Of a stretch of 64,000 bases of DNA, positions 1 to 9,482 are shown in pieces; positions within the stretch are counted from its first letter, which is position 1, and each line of letters begins with the position of its first letter. Made by a program: the position numbers and the translations under genes. Source of the DNA: Altericroceibacterium endophyticum (GTDB lineage: Bacteria > Pseudomonadota > Alphaproteobacteria > Sphingomonadales > Sphingomonadaceae); contig NZ_WTYT01000001.1 in assembly GCF_009827595.1 (NCBI RefSeq), forward strand, positions 124,001 to 188,000, given 5' to 3'. The notes beneath the pieces were generated by a model that saw only the letters and a list, made by a program, of their open reading frames with translations, had not been told where the DNA came from and searched no databases.

Positions 1-1334
1 CCGGGGTCGATCTGGTGCGCGAATATGTCGAAAGCCGGGCAGGTGATGATTTTGAACAGCTGGCCCATTCGCTGGATGATCAGAAGTCCTTTCAGGCGCT
101 GTCGCTCAACCTGTTGCGCCATCTTGATCTGGTTCAGCCTGAGGATGCGGATGAAGCCGATCCTGAGGATGCGGGCGAGGAACCGGAAGGTGATGATGAG
201 CAGCCATCACCAGAGGACCAGCCGGAATCAGGCGAAGATCAGCAATCTCAGGAAGTCGCCGGCGAAAGCGGTGAAGGCCAGGATGACGGCGAAAATGACG
301 ACGAGGCCGCTGGCGACGAACAGATGAGTGAAGGCGACGTGGGTGATGAGGGTGAGGAAGGCATGATGCCGGTCCGCCCCAATCGCCCATGGACGCAGGA
401 CCCCGAACATTTCGATTACAAGGTCTTCACCGAGGAGTTTGACGAAATTGTCGAGGCACAGGACCTCTGCGATCTGGATGAGCTTGACCGGCTGCGGGCC
501 TATCTCGACAGCCAGCTGACCGGATTGCAGGGCATCGTCACCCGGCTGGCCAACCGGCTGCAGCGGCGCCTGATGGCGCAGCAGAACCGCAGTTGGGATT
601 TTGATCAGGAAGAAGGCCTGATCGATGCTGCACGGCTGGCACGGATCGTGGTGTCGCCCGGGCATTCTCTGTCTTACAAGGTCGAACGGGAACAGGAATT
701 CAAGGATACTGTCGTCACTTTGCTGATCGACAATTCCGGTTCCATGCGCGGCCGGCCGATTTCCATCGCTGCCATCAGTGCGGATATCATGGCGCGCACG
801 CTGGAACGCTGCGGCGTGAAGGTCGAAATTCTCGGCTTTACAACACGCGCCTGGAAGGGCGGCCAGAGCCGTGAAAAATGGCTCAATAGCGGCAAACCCG
901 GCGACCCGGGCCGGCTGAATGATCTGCGCCATATCATCTATAAAAAAGCCGATGAGCCGATGCGCCGGGCGCGCAAGAATCTCGGCCTCATGATGCGCGA
1001 AGGTCTGCTGAAGGAAAATATCGACGGCGAGGCTTTGCTGTGGGCGCATGAGCGGATGCTCGCCCGGCAGGAAGACCGCCGGATATTGATGGTCATATCG
1101 GATGGCGCGCCTGTGGATGATTCCACGCTCAGCGTGAATAGCGGCGGCTATCTGGAAACCCATTTGCGCAAAGTGATCGACTGGATCGAGAATCAGAGCC
1201 CGGTCCAGCTGGTTGCGATCGGCATCGGTCATGATGTGACGCGTTATTACAAACGCGCCGTCACCATCATGGATGTCGAGCAATTGGGCGGCACCATGGT
1301 GGAACAGCTGGCCGAATTGTTCGAAGCCGAATAG
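1..1334 (+). CDS. cobT: Cobaltochelatase subunit CobT, 5'-truncated by the window edge
   Basis: CobT is the VWA-domain subunit of the aerobic CobNST cobaltochelatase, which inserts cobalt into hydrogenobyrinate diamide in the cytoplasm during cobalamin synthesis. The frame is open from base 3 with no convincing start ([10 protein letters not shown] continues upstream of the first GTG at 15), so the N-terminus lies outside the window. A very acidic Glu/Asp/Gln-rich linker (about bases 140-360) is typical of CobT. The C-terminal half is a von Willebrand A domain with the MIDAS motif DNSGSM near base 730 and later the strand [12 protein letters not shown]. Its partner cobS should lie just upstream if gene order is the usual one. 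Family assignment is secure. Confidence 0.93.
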   Translation, partial: GVDLVREYVESRAGDDFEQLAHSLDDQKSFQALSLNLLRHLDLVQPEDADEADPEDAGEEPEGDDEQPSPEDQPESGEDQQSQEVAGESGEGQDDGENDDEAAGDEQMSEGDVGDEGEEGMMPVRPNRPWTQDPEHFDYKVFTEEFDEIVEAQDLCDLDELDRLRAYLDSQLTGLQGIVTRLANRLQRRLMAQQNRSWDFDQEEGLIDAARLARIVVSPGHSLSYKVEREQEFKDTVVTLLIDNSGSMRGRPISIAAISADIMARTLERCGVKVEILGFTTRAWKGGQSREKWLNSGKPGDPGRLNDLRHIIYKKADEPMRRARKNLGLMMREGLLKENIDGEALLWAHERMLARQEDRRILMVISDGAPVDDSTLSVNSGGYLETHLRKVIDWIENQSPVQLVAIGIGHDVTRYYKRAVTIMDVEQLGGTMVEQLAELFEAE

Positions 1335-1490
1335 GCGCGCAGCGCAGCGGCGCAGATATTTCTCAGCCGCGCCAAGAAAAACACGCTGTTCGCTGTCTTC
1401 CAGCTCTGCTTTTTCTAGGCATACCGGCATTCGCCGCGCAAGCTGCGCGTCATTGCCGGATAGTCTCCGCCTATGCCGAGGGAAGTTTCG

Positions 1491-2408
1491 ATGGCAGATG
1501 CAGCACTGATCTGGGTTCCTTTCACCCTCATGGCGGCCTGTGCTCAGGTCTTTCGCAATGCTTTCCAGTCACGCCTTGCCGGACGGATCGGCACGCTGGG
1601 CGGAACGCAGGTGCGGTTCATTTTCGGCCTTCCCTTTGCGGCGGTGTTTCTGGGCGTCCTGTGCCTGACCACCGGGCAGACGCTGCCTTCGCTGTCCGGC
1701 GACGCGATGCTTTGGGCCTTGCTGGGATCGGCGGTGCAGATCGCGGCGACATTTCTGATGCTGGTCGTCATGCAGAAACGCGATTTCGGCGTCGCCTATG
1801 CCTATATCAAAACCGAACCGGTCAGCGTTGCGATCATGGGGTGGGTACTGATCGGTGACCACCTTCCCGCGCTCAGCGTGGTGGCGATCTGCATCGTTAC
1901 CGTCGGCGTGGTTCTCGCCTCTCTGCGCAAAGGAGACGGCGCGGCGCAGCTTGCGGAATGGAAACCGCTTGCTGTCGGCGTTGCCAGTGGTGCTTTGTTC
2001 GGCCTTTCCGCGATTTCCTTCCGCGCCTCCATTGGTGCTTTGCCGGAGGGCGGTTTTGTGCTGCGCAGCCTGACCATGCTGGTCATGACGCTGGGCATTC
2101 AGTCGGCAATGCTGCTCAGCTGGTTTGCGTTCCGCGATTCTGCCGGGCTGATCGGGTCTCTGCGCCAATGGCGGTTGAGCGTGCCCGCCGGAGCGCTGGG
2201 CGCACTGGCATCGGCGGGGTGGTTCATCGCCTTTTCCCTGACTCAGGCGGCCAATGTCCGCACTCTGGCGCTGATTGAAATGCCGGTGGTGGCACTTGTC
2301 TCACGCTTTGTATCTGGGCGCTGGCTCAGCAGCCGTCAGCTGCTGGGATTTGCGGCGATTGTCGCCGGTGTCGGCCTGTTGATGATGGCGGAAGCCGCCA
2401 CCGGATAG
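1491..2408 (+). CDS. EamA/DMT-family transporter
   Basis: Inner-membrane protein of about 305 residues with roughly ten hydrophobic segments in two repeated halves, as expected for the drug/metabolite transporter superfamily. Substrate cannot be read from sequence. An upstream in-frame ATG at 1473 exists, but the ATG at 1491 has an AGGGA Shine-Dalgarno-like sequence 7 bases ahead, while 1473 has none, so 1491 is chosen. The segment after EPVSVAIMGW sits at the end of the first EamA half, where these proteins have a conserved Pro-rich turn. It follows cobT after about 150 bases that contain no clear gene. Confidence 0.85.
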   Translation: MADAALIWVPFTLMAACAQVFRNAFQSRLAGRIGTLGGTQVRFIFGLPFAAVFLGVLCLTTGQTLPSLSGDAMLWALLGSAVQIAATFLMLVVMQKRDFGVAYAYIKTEPVSVAIMGWVLIGDHLPALSVVAICIVTVGVVLASLRKGDGAAQLAEWKPLAVGVASGALFGLSAISFRASIGALPEGGFVLRSLTMLVMTLGIQSAMLLSWFAFRDSAGLIGSLRQWRLSVPAGALGALASAGWFIAFSLTQAANVRTLALIEMPVVALVSRFVSGRWLSSRQLLGFAAIVAGVGLLMMAEAATG

Positions 2409-2476
2409 ACTTTGCGTATGAAATCCATGCGCCGCCCGCTTGACCAGTGCCTCGCCTTCGGGCCAAGGCCGCAGGC

Positions 2477-3952
2477 ATGACCGACGCATCTATAACGCTC
2501 TTCAATTCGTTGACCCGCCAGCTGGAACCGTTTCAGCCCGTCCATCCCGGTGAAGCGCGGGTGTATAGCTGCGGGCCGACCGTCTACAATTATCCGCATA
2601 TCGGCAATATGCGCGCCTATGTCTTCGCGGATGTTCTGGGGCGTACGCTGAGCGCTGCGGGATATAAGCTGACTCATGTCATCAATATCACCGATGTGGG
2701 CCATCTTACTGATGATGCCGATGCCGGCGAGGACAAGATGGAAAAGATGGCCGCGCAAAAGGCGCAATCCATCTGGGACATCGCGCGCCATTACACGCAG
2801 GCCTATTGGGCGGACATCAAGGCGCTGAATATCCGCGAGCCGGCGGAATGGTCGATTGCCACCGATTATATTGACCAGATGATCGCATTTGCGTCTGCAA
2901 TTGCTGAAAAGCATTGCTACGAAATTGAGAGCGGCCTGTATTTCGACGTCTCCACGGTCGAGGATTATGGCCGTCTGGCCCGCGCACAGAATGAGGAAGA
3001 GGGCGAAGGCCGGATCGAGGCGGTCGAAGGCAAGCGGCATGCGGCCGATTTTGCCATCTGGCGCAAAACGCCGTCTGGAGAGAAGCGCCAGATGGAATGG
3101 GATTCCCCCTGGGGTAAAGGCGCCCCCGGCTGGCATCTTGAATGCTCCGTCATGTCGGGCAAATTGCTGGGCTTCCCCTTCGATATTCATACGGGCGGCA
3201 TCGATCACCGCGAAATTCACCATCCGAATGAAATCGCCCAGAATCAGGCTTTTTGCGGCTGCGGAGCACTGAGTGATGCCGCGAATTCAGGCGCACGGAT
3301 CTGGATGCACAATAATTTCCTGATCGACCGCTCCGGCAAAATGTCCAAAAGCGCGGGTGAGTTTCTGCGCTTGCCTTTGCTGATCGAGAAAGGCTTTCAC
3401 CCGCTCGCCTATCGCATGATGTGCCTGCAGGCTCATTATCGCAGCGAGCTGGAATTCAGCTGGAATGGGCTGAATGCAGCTTTTACCCGTCTCAAGCGTA
3501 TTCTCATGGCGGCGGAGCGCATTGCTGATGCCGGGGAGGGCGGCGAGATCCACCCCAAGTTCCAGCCCTTGATCGACAAATTTGATCAGGCGATGGCAGA
3601 TGACCTCAACACGCCGATTGCGCTCACCGCGATGGAGGAAGCGCTGGCGGTGAAGAAAGTGCCGCCAGAGGCGAAGCGCGCCGTGATTGCACGGATGGAT
3701 GCGGTGCTCGGTCTGAATGTGCTGACGCTGACCCGCAAGGATTTACGCCTCAGGCCGGCAAGTGCCGCAATCGATGAAGCGGAAATCGAAGATGCTCTGG
3801 CGCGCCGAAAAGAGGCTCGATTGCAGAAGGATTTTGCCGCTTCCGATGCGATTCGGGACGAATTGGCGGCTAAGCGCGTGGAGGTCATGGATGGCGATCC
3901 GCTCGGCTGGGAATGGGCATTGGAAGACAATGCGGCGGCGTCGCCCGCGTAA
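2477..3952 (+). CDS. cysS: Cysteinyl-tRNA synthetase
   Basis: Class I aminoacyl-tRNA synthetase charging tRNA-Cys in the cytoplasm, 491 residues from ATG 2477. The frame is also open from a GTG at 2447, but the protein starting MTDASITLFN fits the family better. Visible signatures are the HIGH-type PHIGNMR, the first zinc Cys in YSCGPTVYN, WHLECSVM with the second zinc Cys, HHPNEIAQ carrying zinc ligands, and KMSKSAG for the KMSKS loop. The stop overlaps the start of the following dehydrogenase (TAATG), so the two are probably co-translated. Confidence 0.96.
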   Translation: MTDASITLFNSLTRQLEPFQPVHPGEARVYSCGPTVYNYPHIGNMRAYVFADVLGRTLSAAGYKLTHVINITDVGHLTDDADAGEDKMEKMAAQKAQSIWDIARHYTQAYWADIKALNIREPAEWSIATDYIDQMIAFASAIAEKHCYEIESGLYFDVSTVEDYGRLARAQNEEEGEGRIEAVEGKRHAADFAIWRKTPSGEKRQMEWDSPWGKGAPGWHLECSVMSGKLLGFPFDIHTGGIDHREIHHPNEIAQNQAFCGCGALSDAANSGARIWMHNNFLIDRSGKMSKSAGEFLRLPLLIEKGFHPLAYRMMCLQAHYRSELEFSWNGLNAAFTRLKRILMAAERIADAGEGGEIHPKFQPLIDKFDQAMADDLNTPIALTAMEEALAVKKVPPEAKRAVIARMDAVLGLNVLTLTRKDLRLRPASAAIDEAEIEDALARRKEARLQKDFAASDAIRDELAAKRVEVMDGDPLGWEWALEDNAAASPA

Positions 3953-4908
3953 TGTGTGCGGAAAAATCAGTTCTGAACGCGGTTTTGCCTGCAATTTGCC
4001 GTTCGCAGATTGAGGGCAATCTGCCTGAAGCGATCGAGCCGCTATGGTATGACACGCCAGAGCAGATGGTCGATCTTGCGCCGCGTGCGGATATTGGATG
4101 GTTTGATCAACAGGACAAACAACCGATGATCGCGGCCATCCGGCTGGCACGCGATTTGAAATGGCTCAACACCGCGATTGCCGGGCTGGACTTCATACCG
4201 GAGGATTTGCTGCGACGAGATGGGCTGATCATCACCAATGGCGCAGGGATCAGCAGTTTTGCGGTGGCCGAATTCGCGGTGATGGGTATGCTCAACATTG
4301 CGAAGGGCTATCGCCAAATCGTGCAGGCACAGGACCGGCATGAATGGCTGCACTACGCTGCCGGCACACGGGAACTTTCCGGCAGCCGCGCCTTGCTGCT
4401 GGGCTATGGTGCCATTGGCAAGGCGTTAGAACGTATGCTGGGCGGGTTCGGCGTGGAATGCGTGCCGGTGCGGCGCTCTGCTGCATCGGGCGCCCTGGGG
4501 CCGGATGAATGGCAGGCACGGCTGAGTGAATTTGACTGGGTTATCGCGGCTGTTCCATCCACGCCCGAAACCGCTGGTATGATCGGGGACAAGGAATTGC
4601 GCGCCATGGGCAGCGAAGCCGTGCTGGTCAATATCGCGCGCGGTGATGTTGTGGATCAGGCGGCTCTGGTCGATGCCTTGACCGAGAAGCGCATTGGCGG
4701 GGCTTTTCTGGACGTTACCAGCCCGGAGCCCCTGCCGGAGGATCACCCGCTGTGGTCGCTCGAAAATGCCCATATCAGCATGCATCTGTCCGCGCTTTCG
4801 CAAAACAGCATGTTTGACCGTGCGGCACAGCGTTTCTGTGACAATGCGCACCGTTTTTGTGCGGGCGATGATTTGGTGGCGCGTTACGATCCGCAGCGCG
4901 GATATTAA
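3952..4908 (+). CDS. D-isomer-specific 2-hydroxyacid dehydrogenase family protein
   Basis: Predicted NAD(P)-dependent oxidoreductase of 318 residues acting on a 2-hydroxy or 2-keto acid; the substrate is unknown. The Rossmann glycine motif is LLGYGAIG. The catalytic triad expected of this family is present in order: Arg in NIARGDVVDQ, Glu in TSPEPLPEDHPLW and His in HISMHLSALS. The start at 3952 overlaps the cysS stop as TAATG; the frame is also open further upstream inside cysS, which I regard as chance. It ends just before two convergent small genes on the other strand. Confidence 0.85.
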   Translation: MCAEKSVLNAVLPAICRSQIEGNLPEAIEPLWYDTPEQMVDLAPRADIGWFDQQDKQPMIAAIRLARDLKWLNTAIAGLDFIPEDLLRRDGLIITNGAGISSFAVAEFAVMGMLNIAKGYRQIVQAQDRHEWLHYAAGTRELSGSRALLLGYGAIGKALERMLGGFGVECVPVRRSAASGALGPDEWQARLSEFDWVIAAVPSTPETAGMIGDKELRAMGSEAVLVNIARGDVVDQAALVDALTEKRIGGAFLDVTSPEPLPEDHPLWSLENAHISMHLSALSQNSMFDRAAQRFCDNAHRFCAGDDLVARYDPQRGY

Positions 4909-4941
4909 TCCGGCGGCGTCTCAAAGGGTCCGCGATACGGC

Positions 4942-5298
4942 TCAATTGTCTTCCAGCAGCAACAATTCAGCCTCCACACACAGGCATGGCTCTGGCAGTA
5001 AAGTGTGATCAACCGCGACCACTGCGGCATCCGCCACCAATTGCCCCGGCAGAGTGAATTCATGATCGGGCAGGGCGGCGATCAGGGTCTCACCAGCGGC
5101 AATGGCGGCCTCTCCGCGAAAGCGCATGCTGATAGTATGGCGCGACCCGGTGAAGGTGATGCTGGCCCATCCTTGCTCCTTCAGCGACAGAAATTCGGCA
5201 TGTCCATCGGACAGATCCTGCAAGGTCAGCCGTAATCTTTCGCCCAGAGTGCGCCGGGTGCGATGTGGTGTGCGCGGAATAAGCGAATCAATACGCAT
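4942..5298 (-). CDS. Hypothetical protein, 118 residues
   Basis: I do not recognise a named family. The protein is soluble, has no signal peptide or membrane segment, and reads as an alternating beta-strand domain with acidic C-terminus (LLLLEDN). An N-terminal stretch RIDSLIPRTPHRTRRTLG is basic and probably flexible. Its start overlaps by 11 bases the end of the upstream small gene at 5288-5476 on the same strand, so the two are likely one operon, divergent from the S24 repressor. Codon usage looks like that of the neighbours. The frame is credible because of the coupling and the absence of a better frame, but function is unknown. Confidence 0.7.
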   Translation of the reverse strand: MRIDSLIPRTPHRTRRTLGERLRLTLQDLSDGHAEFLSLKEQGWASITFTGSRHTISMRFRGEAAIAAGETLIAALPDHEFTLPGQLVADAAVVAVDHTLLPEPCLCVEAELLLLEDN

Positions 5299-5476
5299 GG
5301 GTGTTCTCGCGATATTTGTTCATGAAATGTTCCACTTTTTTCTCTGTATCAGGGCGGGGCTCCCGACCGTTGCGTAAATCGAGCACGAATCGTGGGTCCT
5401 TGGTTGCCAGCCGCCCGAACCTGGTCGGCTTCATCTCCGTGTGCCGTAAAAATACTTCGATTTTCCGGATCAGCAT
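5288..5476 (-). CDS. Small conserved-looking hypothetical protein, 62 residues
   Basis: A short basic protein whose core MKPTRFGRLATKDPRFVLD and LRNGREPRP looks like a small DNA- or RNA-associated protein, though I cannot name a family. Start chosen at 5476, preceded on the minus strand by a purine-rich GGGGA; an internal ATG at 5434 (MKPTRFG) is an alternative. It is first in a two-gene unit with the 118-residue protein and is transcribed divergently from the S24 repressor at 5570, from which it is separated by 93 bases rich in repeats. That makes repression by the divergent protein plausible (inference). Confidence 0.65.
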   Translation of the reverse strand: MLIRKIEVFLRHTEMKPTRFGRLATKDPRFVLDLRNGREPRPDTEKKVEHFMNKYRENTHAY

Positions 5477-5499
5477 GTTTCCCCAACTCCCAGACAGCG

Positions 5500-5558
5500 A
5501 TTCGTTGACATGATTCGTCGCGAAGCAAATCCTACTTGTCTAGGAAAAATCCTATGCT
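5500..5558. promoter_or_regulatory. Candidate operator/promoter region between divergent genes
   Basis: The divergent interval contains a consensus -35 hexamer TTGACA (5505-5510), a direct repeat ATTCGT at 5500 and 5513, the palindrome TTCGtcgCGAA (5514-5524), and alternating TCCTA (5530-5534), TAGGA (5541-5545) and TCCTA (5550-5554) blocks just ahead of the repressor start at 5570. The TAGGA-aaaa-TCCTA inverted repeat lies where a repressor would block transcription or translation of its own gene. The -10 box is not clear. Operator function is inference. Confidence 0.45.
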
Positions 5559-5569
5559 AGAAGAAAAAT

Positions 5570-6232
5570 ATGTCGGACCCACAAGAAGCATCTTCTGCGG
5601 CGCGTACGCGGCTCATGAGCCTGGCCTCTGGCGGGGGCGTGTCTTTGGCGTCTCTGTCACAGATGATAGGCCGCAATTCGAGCTATCTTCAGCAATATAT
5701 CCGCAAGGGAAGTCCGCGTAAGCTGGAGGAGCGCGACCGCAAGGTGCTCGCCGATTTCTTTGGGGTATCCGAAAGCGAACTCGGTGCGCCTGAGGAAAAA
5801 TCCTATACTCCGGGGGATGGAAAACTCAGGCAGTGGGTCGATGTTCCGCGCCTGCCGCTTGATGCATCCGCGGGTCCCGGTTCGCTTGGGTCAGCGGAAA
5901 TTCCGTTCGATGCCTTTCGCTTTTCTGGTCGCTGGTTGCGGCAGCAGGGCCTCGATCCCGCGCAATTATCGGCGATTTCGGTCAATGGGGACAGTATGGA
6001 GCCCTTGCTGCGCGATGGAGATGAAATTCTGGTGGATCGAACCCCCCGTGCGGTGCGTGACGGCGTGCATGTGGTGCGTCTGGGGGAGGCGCTGCATGTG
6101 AAGCGGCTACAGACCGGGCAGCCGGGCTATGTGCGGCTTATCAGCGAGAATGAGGCCTATCCGCCCATGGATCTGCCCATAGGGGATGTGGATGTCATCG
6201 GGCGGGTGGTCTGGAAGGCCGGCCGCATCTAG
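5570..6232 (+). CDS. LexA-like S24 family transcriptional repressor
   Basis: A 220-residue protein with an N-terminal helix-turn-helix-like domain (residues 1-75, ending KVLADFFGVSESELG) and a C-terminal S24/LexA autoprotease fold. The catalytic Ser is in NGDSMEPLL and the Lys in LHVKRL, so self-cleavage is possible. Proteins of this kind repress phage or damage-response genes and are inactivated by cleavage. There are no phage genes nearby, so this is an orphan repressor whose most likely target is the divergent small operon at 4942-5476 and itself. Inverted TAGGA/TCCTA repeats precede the start, and a near copy lies inside the gene at 5793-5809. Confidence 0.85.
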   Translation: MSDPQEASSAARTRLMSLASGGGVSLASLSQMIGRNSSYLQQYIRKGSPRKLEERDRKVLADFFGVSESELGAPEEKSYTPGDGKLRQWVDVPRLPLDASAGPGSLGSAEIPFDAFRFSGRWLRQQGLDPAQLSAISVNGDSMEPLLRDGDEILVDRTPRAVRDGVHVVRLGEALHVKRLQTGQPGYVRLISENEAYPPMDLPIGDVDVIGRVVWKAGRI

Positions 6233-6287
6233 ATAGCCGTATCTAGAACGGTTGCCCGGCGCGCAGCACTGGTTCACATTGCCGCTC

Positions 6288-6959
6288 ATGTCTCAAACGA
6301 ATGAAGCTCCGCTGCGTGCGGCCATTGTGCCGGTCACGCCCTTGCAGCAGAATTGCTCGCTGATCTGGTGCAGCAAGACGCGCCGTGCCGCACTGGTCGA
6401 TCCGGGCGGCGATTTGCCGAAGATTCGCGATGCTTTGGCGAAAGCTGATGTCACTCTGGAAAAAATTCTGATCACGCATGGCCATATCGACCATTGTGGG
6501 CAGGCCGGAATCCTGGCGCGTGAGCTGGAAGTCCCGATTGAGGGGCCGCATGAAGAGGATCGCTTCTGGATCAGCCGTTTGGGCGATGATGGCCGCGATT
6601 ACGGCATTCAGGGAGAAGTCTTTGAACCCGATCGCTGGCTGCAGGATGGTGACAGGGTGACTGTCGGGCAAGTGGAGCTGGAAGTTATCCATTGTCCCGG
6701 CCACACGCCCGGCCATATCGTTTTCTTCCACCGGGATACGCAATTCGCCTTTGTGGGCGATGTAATCTTTGAAGGATCTATCGGCCGAACCGATTTTCCG
6801 ATGGGGAATCATCAGGATCTGCTTGATTCCATCACGCAGAAATTATGGCCGCTGGGCGATGGTGTGACCTTTGTGCCGGGCCATGGACGGCCCAGCACTT
6901 TCGGGCGGGAGCGGGAGCATAATATGTTCGTCAGTGATGCCGCTATGGCCGCAGGATAA
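6288..6959 (+). CDS. MBL-fold metallo-hydrolase (glyoxalase II-like)
   Basis: A 223-residue cytoplasmic metallo-beta-lactamase-fold hydrolase resembling the YcbL/glyoxalase II-like group. The metal motif is THGHIDHCGQ, followed by HCPGHTPGH, FVGDVIFEGSIGRTD and the late VPGHG. The substrate is likely a thioester or similar hydrolysable metabolite, not established here. The frame is open from a TTG at 6252, but ATG 6288 gives the usual N-terminus. It stands alone between the repressor and rpmF. Confidence 0.88.
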   Translation: MSQTNEAPLRAAIVPVTPLQQNCSLIWCSKTRRAALVDPGGDLPKIRDALAKADVTLEKILITHGHIDHCGQAGILARELEVPIEGPHEEDRFWISRLGDDGRDYGIQGEVFEPDRWLQDGDRVTVGQVELEVIHCPGHTPGHIVFFHRDTQFAFVGDVIFEGSIGRTDFPMGNHQDLLDSITQKLWPLGDGVTFVPGHGRPSTFGREREHNMFVSDAAMAAG

Positions 6960-7160
6960 GTCATGCTACACAGTTTGAAGTTCTGCAGACGCAGACAGAT
7001 TACGAACAGAATACCCACGTCGCTTGCAACTGGCTGAGAATCCGTTATACGGCGCGCCTTCACCGCATGGCTGAGGATGGGTGCAGCCGCGCTTGCGCGG
7101 ATGTCCTCCTTGTCCTAGATCGGCTGTCAAACAACCTAATTTCAAGGAACAGGTGCCTCA

Positions 7161-7340
7161 ATGGCTGTCCCTAAAAGAAAAGTATCACCGCATCGCCGGG
7201 GCAACCGCCGGTCGCATGACTCACTGAAAGTGGAAGCATTCCACGAATGCTCCAATTGTGGCGAGCTGAAGCGCCCCCACAATCTGTGTCCGCATTGCGG
7301 GCATTACAATGGACGCGAAATCGTCTCCGTCGGCCTCTAA
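7161..7340 (+). CDS. rpmF: 50S ribosomal protein L32
   Basis: A 59-residue ribosomal protein starting [19 protein letters not shown], the invariant L32 start. It carries a zinc-ribbon with two Cys pairs, CSNCG and CPHCG. AAGGAA lies upstream of the ATG. It is followed after 26 bases by plsX, the standard bacterial order linking ribosome and lipid synthesis genes. It is short and easily missed by length-limited gene callers. Confidence 0.97.
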   Translation: MAVPKRKVSPHRRGNRRSHDSLKVEAFHECSNCGELKRPHNLCPHCGHYNGREIVSVGL

Positions 7341-7366
7341 GCTGCGGTTGGATTGAGGATTAGCGC

Positions 7367-8425
7367 ATGAGTCTTCCGCGTATCGCCATCGATGCGATGG
7401 GCGGGGATGAAGGCGTGCGCGTCATGATCTCCGGCGCTGCGCTTGCGCGGCGTGATCATGATCAGTTCAAATTCCTTTTGGTGGGTGACCAGCACCGCAT
7501 AGAGCGGGCGCTGGAAGCTCATCCGAATTTGCGCGAAGCATCCGAAATCCTTCATTGTGATGATGTTGTTGGGGGTGATGAACGCCCAACCCAGGCATTA
7601 CGTCGGGCGAAGACCACCAGTATGGGGCTGGCTATCGACGCGGTAAAACGCGGCGCTGCCGGTGCAGCTGTCAGCGGCGGGAATACCGGCGCTCTGATGG
7701 CGATGAGCAAGCTTGCCTTGCGCACCATGCCGGGAATTGATCGGCCGGCGCTGGCCGCGCTGATGCCAACGCTTGGCGAGCATGATCTGGTTATGCTTGA
7801 TCTGGGTGCCAATACCGATTGCGATGCACGTAATCTGGTTCAATTCGCCATTATGGGTGCTGCCTATTCACGCATTGTGACCGGGGCAGAGAAGCCGCGT
7901 GTGCGGTTGCTCAATATTGGCACTGAGGCGACCAAGGGCACTGACGCCCTGCAGGATGCAGCTGCAAAACTGCGTGAATCCACAAATCTGGCAATGACTT
8001 TTGAGGGCTTTGTTGAAGCCGACAAGATCAGTCGCGGTGATGTGGATGTCGTGGTGACCGATGGATTTTCCGGCAATATTGCCCTGAAGGCCATGGAAGG
8101 TGCCGCACGATTTGTCGGTGATCTGCTGAAGCGCAGCTTCATGAGCTCCCTGCGATCCAAGATCGGCTTCCTCATTTCCCGTCCGGCGACGGACCTGCTG
8201 CGACATCATCTTGACCCCAATAATCATAATGGCGCGGTATTCATCGGGCTCAATGGCGTGGTCGTGAAATCGCATGGCGGTGCGACGGCGCTGGGTGTTG
8301 CCAATGCAGTGGCTGTGACAGCACGGCTGCTCGAAGAAAACTTGATTGAGCGCATTTCCGCCGATCTCAGCGAGGTGGCCACCGAAGCTGCGCCGAAGCA
8401 ATCCGCGTCTCAGGAAGCCATTTAA
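7367..8425 (+). CDS. plsX: Phosphate acyltransferase PlsX
   Basis: Makes acyl-phosphate from acyl-ACP at the membrane surface, feeding glycerol-3-phosphate acylation at the start of phospholipid synthesis. The 352-residue length and N-terminus [16 protein letters not shown] are typical, as are the internal [10 protein letters not shown] and [15 protein letters not shown] motifs. The TAA stop overlaps the fabH ATG at 8425, so the two are translationally coupled. It is the second gene of the rpmF-plsX-fabH cluster. Confidence 0.96.
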   Translation: MSLPRIAIDAMGGDEGVRVMISGAALARRDHDQFKFLLVGDQHRIERALEAHPNLREASEILHCDDVVGGDERPTQALRRAKTTSMGLAIDAVKRGAAGAAVSGGNTGALMAMSKLALRTMPGIDRPALAALMPTLGEHDLVMLDLGANTDCDARNLVQFAIMGAAYSRIVTGAEKPRVRLLNIGTEATKGTDALQDAAAKLRESTNLAMTFEGFVEADKISRGDVDVVVTDGFSGNIALKAMEGAARFVGDLLKRSFMSSLRSKIGFLISRPATDLLRHHLDPNNHNGAVFIGLNGVVVKSHGGATALGVANAVAVTARLLEENLIERISADLSEVATEAAPKQSASQEAI

Positions 8426-9390
8426 TGATTCGTTCTGTCGTCAAAGGCTCAGGCTCTGCTTTGCCGCAGCGGATCGTCACTAACGAGGAACTGGCGCAAA
8501 GCGTCGATACCAGTGACGAATGGATCCGCGAACGCACGGGCATTACGCAGCGCCGCATTGCCGCTGATGATGAAACGACGTCCAGCCTTGGCACAGGCGC
8601 TGCACGTGCGGCACTGGAAATGGCGGGTATTGATGCGAAATCGGTCGATCTGATCATTGTTGCGACCGCCACGCCTGATCAGACCTTTCCGGCTACCGCT
8701 ACCGTCATTCAGCACGCGCTGGGCTGCAATGGCTGTGCCGCATTTGATGTTCAGGCCGTGTGCTCGGGCTTCCTCTATGCAGTGGCAACGGCGGATTCGA
8801 TGATCCGCAGCGGTATGGCCAAGGTTGCACTGGTGATTGGCGCTGAAACATTCAGCCGGCTGCTGGATTGGGAAGATCGCGGCACCTGCGTGTTGTTTGG
8901 CGATGGTGCCGGCGCTCTGGTGCTTCAGGCGGAAGATGTTGCGGAGGACGGCCCAGGCGTTCTCGCGAGCAAGCTGCATGCTGACGGCGCCTATAATGAA
9001 TTGCTGTATGTTGATGGCGGCCCATCCACGACTGGCACGGTTGGCAAATTGCGGATGAAGGGGCGCGAAGTGTTCCGTCATGCCGTGGTCAATCTGGCAT
9101 CGGTCTTGAACGAAGTTCTGGACATGGCCGGTTATACCGCATCCGATATTGATTGGGTGGTGCCGCATCAGGCGAACCGCCGCATTCTGGATGCGACGGC
9201 CAAGAAGCTCAGCCTGCCGGAAGAAAAAGTGGTGATCACGGTTGACCAGCATGCCAACACATCGGCGGCGTCCGTGCCGCTGGCCTATGATGTGGCGATG
9301 CGCGATGGGCGCATTCAGCCCGGTGATCTGGTGATGCTGGAAGCTATGGGCGGCGGCTTTACATGGGCGGCTAGCCTTATCCGTGCCTGA
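8425..9390 (+). CDS. fabH: Beta-ketoacyl-ACP synthase III
   Basis: Condenses an acyl-CoA primer with malonyl-ACP to start type II fatty-acid synthesis. It is 321 residues long. The Cys-His-Asn catalytic triad is visible: Cys in [13 protein letters not shown], His in [11 protein letters not shown] and Asn in [10 protein letters not shown]. The GGGFTW near the C-terminus is a family hallmark. Start overlaps the plsX stop (TAATG). Confidence 0.96.
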   Translation: MIRSVVKGSGSALPQRIVTNEELAQSVDTSDEWIRERTGITQRRIAADDETTSSLGTGAARAALEMAGIDAKSVDLIIVATATPDQTFPATATVIQHALGCNGCAAFDVQAVCSGFLYAVATADSMIRSGMAKVALVIGAETFSRLLDWEDRGTCVLFGDGAGALVLQAEDVAEDGPGVLASKLHADGAYNELLYVDGGPSTTGTVGKLRMKGREVFRHAVVNLASVLNEVLDMAGYTASDIDWVVPHQANRRILDATAKKLSLPEEKVVITVDQHANTSAASVPLAYDVAMRDGRIQPGDLVMLEAMGGGFTWAASLIRA

Positions 9391-9482
9391 AACGGGTTGA
9401 ACGCGTGTTAAAACATTGCGTTTTCGATTAAAATCGCTAGTCAGTTCGAGGGTCGCCCCTAGAATTAGTGAAAGTTTTGATC

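Noticed and set aside
228-1430. Long minus-strand open frame (400 codons) antisense to cobT
   Set aside because: It is a shadow of the real frame in GC-rich DNA; product is rich in His/Pro/Arg with no domain logic, and the plus-strand gene is unmistakably CobT.
5477-6232. S24 repressor as the end of a prophage
   Set aside because: No integrase, portal, capsid or lysis gene in the flanking 10 kb; it is better read as an orphan regulator.
9425-9436. Palindrome CGATTaaAATCG as a proven IHF self-regulatory site
   Set aside because: It is short and does not match the IHF consensus; noted only as a possible site.
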